Virus record (IMG/VR): IMGVR_UViG_3300040796_000034 | Coordinates: 62,001-126,000 of that record | Reading direction: 5' to 3' (one strand) | Length of the DNA: 64,000 nucleotides | Source: a virus | Shown: positions 58,966-64,000 of the stretch, piece by piece | Position numbering within the stretch: position 1 is the first letter of the stretch | Layout: every line of letters begins with the position of its first letter | Notes under the pieces: model-generated | What the model was told of the DNA's origin: nothing | Database searches by the model: none | Seen by the model: the letters and a program-made list of their open reading frames with translations, nothing else | Program-made: the position numbers and the translations under genes

Positions 58966-59799
58966 ATGTACAGTTTTTTAGAGTTAGACGAAGATTATAT
59001 TGAAATGGATTGTGAAAAAGTAAATAAACTTGTTAACACCTATGTAGTGTATGACAAGCCTTTTACACCTGTTGTAGATGTGTGGGGATATTATGATTAT
59101 GTTAAAGACAAATATCTCTACCCGTATATTCCTAATCAAAATCTTGAAAGAACGACTTTGATTAGTGAAGCTAAATACCAATATTTAAACTACACGGTGA
59201 TGTATCACTGTACAAGGTGGCTTAAGAACTTTTTTTACTCAGCAAACCTAGTCAGTGAAACTGATTTTGATACTATCGGGTTTAATGTTGATACCTTAAA
59301 CGCTATCTGTGAAGACTTAGAGGTTCCTTACCCTGATTGGGATTATTATTTTGAGAAATGGTTAGAAGACCCTTTATCTACTTTCACGTTATCTTCCGGT
59401 CCGTATTATCTTCTAGTTCATCAGAATAAGCCTGTATGGTACTCTGGATACTTTAATCGAGTTCAGTATAAACCCAAGCATTGTTATAAAGGAGTTGACG
59501 GGACTGTTTTTACGCATAATGCTTATGGGTGTATTAAGGCGTATTACAAAGGGAAAGATTTTTATAGAGAGGATGCAGAGAATTTATTCCTTCAGTATAA
59601 GAAAGAGAATAAATTAGAGGATGCTAAATACTTCTCAATGAAAATCAAAGTCAAAGACCGTGTTGTACAGTCTCTTTGGGATTACGATGAACTATCTAAC
59701 AAGATAGATGAACTTGTAGGAGATTCTGAATATAGTGACAACTCTGTTGTGTTTAAAAATTTTGTAAAAGCTGAGTCTCGTGATTTAGTATCAGTCTAG
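58966..59799 (+). CDS. Hypothetical Tyr-rich protein
   Basis: 277 residues, about 12 percent Tyr (YYDYVKDKYLYPYIPNQ, YPDWDYYFEKW). Not recognised; probably globular alpha/beta. Central YKGVDGTVFTHNAYGCIKAY and KKENKLEDAKYFSMKIKVKD have strand character. No metal or membrane motif. Confidence 0.5.
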   Translation: MYSFLELDEDYIEMDCEKVNKLVNTYVVYDKPFTPVVDVWGYYDYVKDKYLYPYIPNQNLERTTLISEAKYQYLNYTVMYHCTRWLKNFFYSANLVSETDFDTIGFNVDTLNAICEDLEVPYPDWDYYFEKWLEDPLSTFTLSSGPYYLLVHQNKPVWYSGYFNRVQYKPKHCYKGVDGTVFTHNAYGCIKAYYKGKDFYREDAENLFLQYKKENKLEDAKYFSMKIKVKDRVVQSLWDYDELSNKIDELVGDSEYSDNSVVFKNFVKAESRDLVSV

Positions 59800-59807
59800 T
59801 GTAGTTT

Positions 59808-59832
59808 ATAAGGAGGCTAACTACCTCCTTAT
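59808..59832 (+). terminator. Hairpin ATAAGGAGG / CCTCCTTAT
   Basis: Perfect 9-bp stem with loop CTAACTA, between the gene ending at 59799 and the start at 59840. It lacks a T run and its AAGGAGG half could also be a ribosome-site decoy or regulate the next gene by sequestering its SD. Confidence 0.55.
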
Positions 59833-59839
59833 GTAATTT

Positions 59840-60364
59840 ATGAACCCAGTAATTTTAAATAAACCTTACCAAAGTTATTCTAAAATTAGGGTCTTTGGGT
59901 ATCCCGTAGATGTAGGTAAACATCTTTATTTTGTCAATGAAGATAGTGAATCAGTTGATATTGGAGGGTATTTAAAGTTTATTAACAGTGTCTTTAATAA
60001 TCTTTGTCTTGAAGGAAAGTTTTTTAAGGAATCGTTAAGTATATACCTGTCTCAAGATGTTAATTCTTTCACATTAATAAATGGAGACCAGGCAACAATT
60101 GTTGTACAGTCTTGTAAAATAACATCAGTTACCGGATGTAAATTTAAACGAAACCTTTACCAAGATATTACTTTTTCATACCCTATTAAAGGTACTAATA
60201 ATTTTGTAAAAGATAGCGAGTTAGCTAAAATCAAATTATCTAATATAGATTTTACTAAGAAATATTTTACAATACCTTGTATTGATGGTATTGGAGTGTA
60301 CAGCTATAAAGAGCTACTGTCTTTGAAGAAAAAAATATATGAAAAGTATGAAAAGCCTGTTTAG
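59840..60364 (+). CDS. Hypothetical protein
   Basis: 174 residues, beta-rich (YSKIRVFGYPVDVGKHLYFV, IVVQSCKITSVTGCKF). Not recognised. Its apparent Shine-Dalgarno lies within the hairpin at 59808-59832, about ten bases upstream. Confidence 0.5.
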   Translation: MNPVILNKPYQSYSKIRVFGYPVDVGKHLYFVNEDSESVDIGGYLKFINSVFNNLCLEGKFFKESLSIYLSQDVNSFTLINGDQATIVVQSCKITSVTGCKFKRNLYQDITFSYPIKGTNNFVKDSELAKIKLSNIDFTKKYFTIPCIDGIGVYSYKELLSLKKKIYEKYEKPV

Positions 60365-60782
60365 TCAAATAAAAGAAATTTCTCCCAATATGGATATAGA
60401 AGCTGTTTCAGAAATGTTAGGAGTAGATAAAGATGTTCTATTAACACCTAAAGCTAATATTGCGACAAAGAATAGTTTCTACAGTCTCCTTAAAGAGAAG
60501 TTATTAGAACTTCAGTTATCTAAAACAGAAGAGCAAACCTTTATTGAGAATCTTGGTAAATACATCATTCACTGTATTGATGAAAAGCAGAAAATTGACA
60601 GCGAATATATTCCTATATATGAAATGCTGTTAAAAGACTATCAAGATGCAACATCTTTACACCCTGTATTAAAGCGGGTCTTCCATGCTTGGGGATTGAG
60701 TGCGTATAGCAAGGCTTTTCGTAAATGGAAAGGAGAATATACTGAGAGTAGTGAAAATGATTTAAGTTATCTTAAAGATTAA
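60339..60782 (+). CDS. Hypothetical helical protein
   Basis: 147 residues (or 144 from the second ATG at 60348), overlapping the previous gene by 26 bases. Helical; EAVSEMLGVDKDVLL at about 24-38 looks faintly like a helix-turn-helix but is too weak to call. Not recognised. Confidence 0.48.
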   Translation: MKSMKSLFSQIKEISPNMDIEAVSEMLGVDKDVLLTPKANIATKNSFYSLLKEKLLELQLSKTEEQTFIENLGKYIIHCIDEKQKIDSEYIPIYEMLLKDYQDATSLHPVLKRVFHAWGLSAYSKAFRKWKGEYTESSENDLSYLKD

Positions 60783-60849
60783 GCTATAATGAATAAAATG
60801 AATAAACTGATACAAGGACTGATAAACGTTTACTTTATTTTTTTTTAAA

Positions 60850-61719
60850 ATGTCTAACAAATCTAACAGTCTTAATTTGGTCACGACAAACCTTAATGAA
60901 GTCTTAAAGCACTTAAACTCTTATGAGATAATCTTGTCACCAGATGAGAAGACTCTTGACCGTCACAGGCTTGAGACAGTTGCGGATGATGAAGACTTAG
61001 ATAAACAAATACTTTGCCCTACACGGTCTTTTAAGAAGGACCACAGCTATTTAAAAAATCAAGATATCTTGGGAATGATTAACCACTTAAAAGTAGAAGA
61101 TTACGATATTGAAAAAGCACACTTACGACCGCTATCTTTTTCCTTTTCACTAAAACTTAAAGATATTGAACCTATAGAGGGTCTTCAACCTCAGTTATTT
61201 CTAATAATCAAGCGATTTGGTCGTTGTAAAATTCAATCGGTGTATCGGCAAATTCATTGTCAAAATCAAATACCAAGCTTAAATAGGTACGAGCCGATTA
61301 ATGATGAAAAATCTGTTGATAGTAGTAATTTTATGCAGCATCTAAAAAGCTACGATATAGCAGGTCATGTGAAGCAAGTAAGTGAATATATTAAAAGTCT
61401 CTATGAGATTGAGTATTCACAAAACAAGGCAATTGACCGACTTGTATCGTTGTTTAAAATCCCTACAGGTAAAGAGGTTTCCAATACTTATAAAAACCGA
61501 TACAACCTTCTTGTGTCACAGTATCATACAAACGAGCTAGCGGCTCCTAATACATTAGCAGGTATGATGAATGGCGGGACAGGTTATTTAAGGGAATTAT
61601 GTTATATGAGTAACAATAAAGAGAAATATGAAACCTACGGGTTTCCTCAGACAAGTGTGTACAATCAAGCTTGTAAATTACTAAGAGAGGTATCTAGCCT
61701 AGCTAAGACTCTCAAGTAA
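60850..61719 (+). CDS. Hypothetical protein
   Basis: 289 residues, not recognised. A T9 run and TAAA precede the ATG with no ribosome site, so it may be leaderless-like or start elsewhere. Alternating helices and strands; a central Cys/Arg segment (FGRCKIQSVYRQIHCQNQIP). Followed by a terminator. Confidence 0.5.
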   Translation: MSNKSNSLNLVTTNLNEVLKHLNSYEIILSPDEKTLDRHRLETVADDEDLDKQILCPTRSFKKDHSYLKNQDILGMINHLKVEDYDIEKAHLRPLSFSFSLKLKDIEPIEGLQPQLFLIIKRFGRCKIQSVYRQIHCQNQIPSLNRYEPINDEKSVDSSNFMQHLKSYDIAGHVKQVSEYIKSLYEIEYSQNKAIDRLVSLFKIPTGKEVSNTYKNRYNLLVSQYHTNELAAPNTLAGMMNGGTGYLRELCYMSNNKEKYETYGFPQTSVYNQACKLLREVSSLAKTLK

Positions 61720-61742
61720 ACTGTTCAAAGTAAACGCTAGAG

Positions 61743-61776
61743 AAGGTAAGGTGATAAATCTTACCTTTTTTCTTTT
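61743..61776 (+). terminator. Rho-independent terminator
   Basis: AAGGTAAG / CTTACCTT (61743-61750, 61760-61767) with a nine-base loop, then TTTTCTTTT. Its tail runs up to the KptA start codon at 61779. Confidence 0.82.
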
Positions 61777-61778
61777 CA

Positions 61779-62325
61779 ATGATTAGTTATTCTAAGTCAC
61801 AAACAAATAAATCAAGAAAGCTTTCTTACTGTCTTAGACATTCATTTGATGTCGAAATGTATCCTGGTGGTTGGGTTAAGCTAATTGATGTCTGTAAGGC
61901 TACTAATTTAACGCTTAAGGATGTCTTTGACCTTGTAACCACAAGATGATAAGCAAAGGTATTCTTTCGATGCTTCAAGCTCATTTATTAGAGCTAATTA
62001 TGGTCACAGTATTTCTGTAGATATGCAATACAAAGCTATCCTCAAAGGTACTTGGCAATATCCTGACTATCTATTTCACTTAACTAGGGAAGAGTTTACT
62101 CAGTCTATATTAGAGAAAGGGTTATTACCCGGAAAAAGACTTTATGTACACTTGTATTACTTTAGTGATTATGAAGTATTACCTCGACAGAAAGCTGATG
62201 AAATTTGGTTAGAAGTAAATACAGAATTATTGAAGACAGACCTGTACAATTCTTGTGGACGTATATATTTAGCAAAATGTGTACCATCACAAGCTATTAA
62301 AATTTTAGGAAAGGTTTATGAATAA
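61779..62325 (+). pseudogene. kptA: KptA/Tpt1 RNA 2'-phosphotransferase split by a +1 frame change
   Basis: Frame 1 (61779-61949, 56 codons) carries KLSYCLRHSFDVEMYPGGWV with the catalytic Arg-His of the LRH motif. Frame 2 (from 61945) continues DDKQRYSFDASSSFIRANYG, HLTREEFTQSILEKGLLPGK, RLYVHLYY and VYLAK-type end to 62325. Joined at the AGA-TGA (61944-61949) by skipping one base it gives about 181 residues, normal for the family, with all four catalytic positions (Arg, His, Arg of IRA, Arg before VHL). The enzyme moves a 2'-phosphate from RNA to NAD+. Programmed +1 shift, recent mutation or sequencing error all fit. Confidence 0.75.
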
Positions 62326-62485
62326 TTTAGAAAGTGAAAAACTTAAAGATATTTTATCAAACATATATCTTGTATGAAGTCAGATGCAGAAAGGTTTTGA
62401 GGATATTCATAAAGAATTGGATGAGATTCACGAAGAGATTGATAAGTTAAAAGCAATGAAAACAAAACAGCATGAGCAAGATTAA
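62318..62485 (+). pseudogene. Small coiled-coil ORF with an in-frame TGA
   Basis: ATG at 62318 overlaps the KptA stop (ATGAATAA). The frame reads MNNLESEKLKDILSNIYLV, TGA at 62375-62377, then SQMQKGFEDIHKELDEIHEE and on to TAA at 62483-62485. Without readthrough, an ATG at 62384 gives a 33-residue coiled coil. The two halves make one continuous helix if UGA is read as an amino acid. Overlaps the next start by 14 bases. Confidence 0.45.
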
Positions 62486-63068
62486 AGAGACGTTAGACAA
62501 GCTATATCAACTTTGGGGTGAACTCCCTGAGATAGAAATTGAAGAGGATATTTTACATTTCGAGAATCGAAGTCAACTAATCTTAGATGATGCCAGGGAT
62601 TTTAAACCTGTCATTGAATTACTTACTTCACTTATTCAGACAAAGAATAGTCAAGTCTTAGATTTGTACATCTGGAATAAAGGTTTTGAAGTTTTTTACT
62701 GTAACAAAGTAGTTAAAATTCCTTGTGTATTAAATTTTTCAAATTATGAAGATAATATACCTAGAATACACATACCGTTAGTTCTGTACCCGTTCTTTAA
62801 AAAATTCTTTTCTTGGAAACGAGAAGTAAGGGTGTATGCAACAGATGTTGGTATCTATCTATTTATGGTAGAACAGCCTAAGACTAAAACTAAAGAGGAA
62901 AATCTGTTACGATATTTTATACCGAAGAGTCCAAGTAATTGTATAGGGCTTTTACAAGATTACGAAAGTCTTACAAGACATCTTAACGATTATATCAATG
63001 TTGAAAAGATGTCTCTAAATAGTGTTTCTTATGAAATTCATACAATCAAAACATTGGAGGAAATGTAA
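62472..63068 (+). CDS. Hypothetical protein
   Basis: 198 residues, not recognised. Acidic helical start (DKLYQLWGELPEIEIEEDIL), beta-rich middle, helix-rich end. The start lies within the end of the small coiled-coil ORF; the stop overlaps the next ATG (TAATG). Confidence 0.5.
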   Translation: MSKIKETLDKLYQLWGELPEIEIEEDILHFENRSQLILDDARDFKPVIELLTSLIQTKNSQVLDLYIWNKGFEVFYCNKVVKIPCVLNFSNYEDNIPRIHIPLVLYPFFKKFFSWKREVRVYATDVGIYLFMVEQPKTKTKEENLLRYFIPKSPSNCIGLLQDYESLTRHLNDYINVEKMSLNSVSYEIHTIKTLEEM

Positions 63069-63508
63069 TGGATATTTTAGTCTATAATCGCTTGAAGCTA
63101 TTTGTTGATGTAGTATTATCTGAGTTTCCATCAGATGAAGGTACTAAAACAGATTGGTTACAGCTTAAACAAGCTTATTTAAAGACTCTTTCATTAGAGG
63201 AATCCAGTTATGCTAAACATGATAAGACTGAAGTTACTATTACTATATCGGATTGGAACAGTGTAATTTTCAAACTAAAAAGCCGTACAGAGTTAGTCAC
63301 TGAATGTTCGGCTCCAAATATCTTAATTCCCAAAATAGACTACTCGTTAGTTAGTAGTAAGTACAAAGAGATTAATAACTATTTTTGTGAAAAATTTAAT
63401 ACGTTTGATACTGCCGTATTAGAGTCTGATACAGAAATTACAGATAAAGTAAAAATCGTGTTTGACACAACTAAACAGGAGTTTGTTTTATTTTATGAAG
63501 AAATATAA
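63068..63508 (+). CDS. Hypothetical protein
   Basis: 146 residues, alpha/beta, acidic, not recognised. Coupled by a TAATG overlap to the previous gene and overlapped at its end by the membrane peptide gene, so three genes are probably translated together. Confidence 0.5.
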   Translation: MDILVYNRLKLFVDVVLSEFPSDEGTKTDWLQLKQAYLKTLSLEESSYAKHDKTEVTITISDWNSVIFKLKSRTELVTECSAPNILIPKIDYSLVSSKYKEINNYFCEKFNTFDTAVLESDTEITDKVKIVFDTTKQEFVLFYEEI

Positions 63509-63683
63509 TTTGCAGACACTACCTTTACCTTTGTGGGTAATTGCCGTCGCAGCCGTTTGTAGTGTTGTTGGTGGATTTATTATTGATTATTTTATAATAG
63601 ATTTTCTTTTTGGGAATTATTTTCCTAAAGAAGATAAAGTGTCTTTATTGTCTCAATACAAGCATATACGTTTTTTCGTTTAG
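63495..63683 (+). CDS. 62-residue membrane protein
   Basis: From the ATG at 63495. Lys-Lys start, hydrophobic segment PLPLWVIAVAAVCSVVGGFI (11-30) continuing DYFIIDFLFG, then a charged tail. Probably one long or two short spans. No family recognised; the last gene before a terminator. Confidence 0.52.
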   Translation: MKKYNLQTLPLPLWVIAVAAVCSVVGGFIIDYFIIDFLFGNYFPKEDKVSLLSQYKHIRFFV

Positions 63684-63726
63684 CTATTATTAGTAGTTAT
63701 TCTGGGAAATAAATTAAAAAACTAAG

Positions 63727-63760
63727 GATACTGTCTTTTTTAGGGGCAGTATCTTTTTTT
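63727..63760 (+). terminator. Rho-independent terminator
   Basis: GATACTG / CAGTATC (63727-63733, 63747-63753) with a seven-T tail. Confidence 0.8.
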
Positions 63761-63829
63761 ATATTTGTACAACTGTAAAAATCAATAAATTATTAAAATT
63801 TTTGGATATAAACAATTATTGAAAAGTCA

Positions 63830-64000
63830 ATGACTAAAACACTACAAGAGTTTCTAAAAGAGCCACTACTTGTCTCATACTGTCTTGTGTTGGATGAGTT
63901 AAAAGAGGTGATAGGTCAATACATTGATACAAGAGGGAGTAAACCTACTACAGTTTATTTGGTTAGAAAAAATAAACCCCTAATAATGTTAGATGTAAAA
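63830..64000 (+). CDS. Partial hypothetical protein at the right edge
   Basis: Open from ATG at 63830 to the window end (57 codons, no stop): helical start MTKTLQEFLKEPLLVSYCLV, then a strand VYLVRKNKPLIMLDVK. No clear ribosome site. Not recognised. Confidence 0.5.
   Translation, partial: MTKTLQEFLKEPLLVSYCLVLDELKEVIGQYIDTRGSKPTTVYLVRKNKPLIMLDVK

Noticed and set aside
1-64000. Genome-wide reassignment of UGA to tryptophan
   Set aside because: Long genes (1478, 950, 906 residues) have no internal TGA and use TGG for Trp. Only two small ORFs carry in-frame UGA.
1-64000. Integrated prophage with attachment sites
   Set aside because: No integrase, no host flank and no att-like direct repeats at the tRNA-Cys gene were seen within the window.

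Overview
This window reads as part of a large tailed double-stranded DNA phage genome, or a phage-plasmid. It extends past both ends, since a gene is cut at each edge. Four things suggest a cyanobacterial host: one HIP1 octamer (GCGATCGC, about 35590), GCGATGGCC-type intergenic repeats, a cyanobacterial-style Cys cluster protein, and an MtrA/DUF4346-like protein. The host assignment is inference. Most of the window is AT-rich by eye. The 32.5-48 kb segment, especially 33.6-40.2 kb, is visibly richer in G+C and looks like an accessory island.

Left part (1-23.7 kb, all minus strand): one tightly packed packaging and virion block. Read in transcription order it holds a 1478-residue coiled-coil membrane protein, an HU-like protein, a small unknown, the large terminase, a 950-residue MuF-type head protein, a low-complexity Pro/Asn/Arg protein, an ORF that seems to start at AUU, small membrane proteins, an alpha/beta-hydrolase (lipase-like), an S78-like prohead protease, an acidic Asp/Glu/Tyr-rich protein, a decoration protein, a lambda-E-like major capsid protein, then connector, tail-completion and beta-rich tail genes. 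No portal gene is recognisable. Many of these proteins share a Gly/Ala-rich membrane segment next to a very basic stretch.

Middle (23.7-32.1 kb, plus strand): small AT-rich unknowns including three tandem paralogues, an SF2 helicase-like protein without the Walker A lysine, and a GIY-YIG nuclease. A convergent minus-strand gene at 31.5-32.1 kb looks like the small terminase subunit, far from the large subunit. Its upstream region contains a mirror-symmetric GC-skew switch (48 G:2 C, then 0 G:56 C) followed by 19-bp iteron-like repeats. This is a candidate replication or divergent-transcription control region.

Accessory island (32.5-48.4 kb): well-spaced genes separated by terminators, GGCCATCRC-type repeats, CRP-like GTGA-N6-TCAC palindromes and sigma70-like promoters. 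It contains a glutamine-synthetase-like amidoligase, a tRNA-Cys, zinc-ribbon proteins and three large unknown proteins. A family of covarying nested hairpins (AGAATCTAGCA ... TGCTGTATTCT) sits between genes here and on to about 49 kb.

Right part (48.4-64 kb, plus strand): many small genes. Recognisable ones are a macro domain, an IS630-type HTH fragment, an HNH-like protein, a YspA/SLOG protein, an orphan MtrA-like domain, and a KptA/Tpt1 RNA 2'-phosphotransferase interrupted by a single +1 frame change although its catalytic residues are intact. Most other products are unknown. UGA is rare as a stop, and two small ORFs carry an in-frame UGA.
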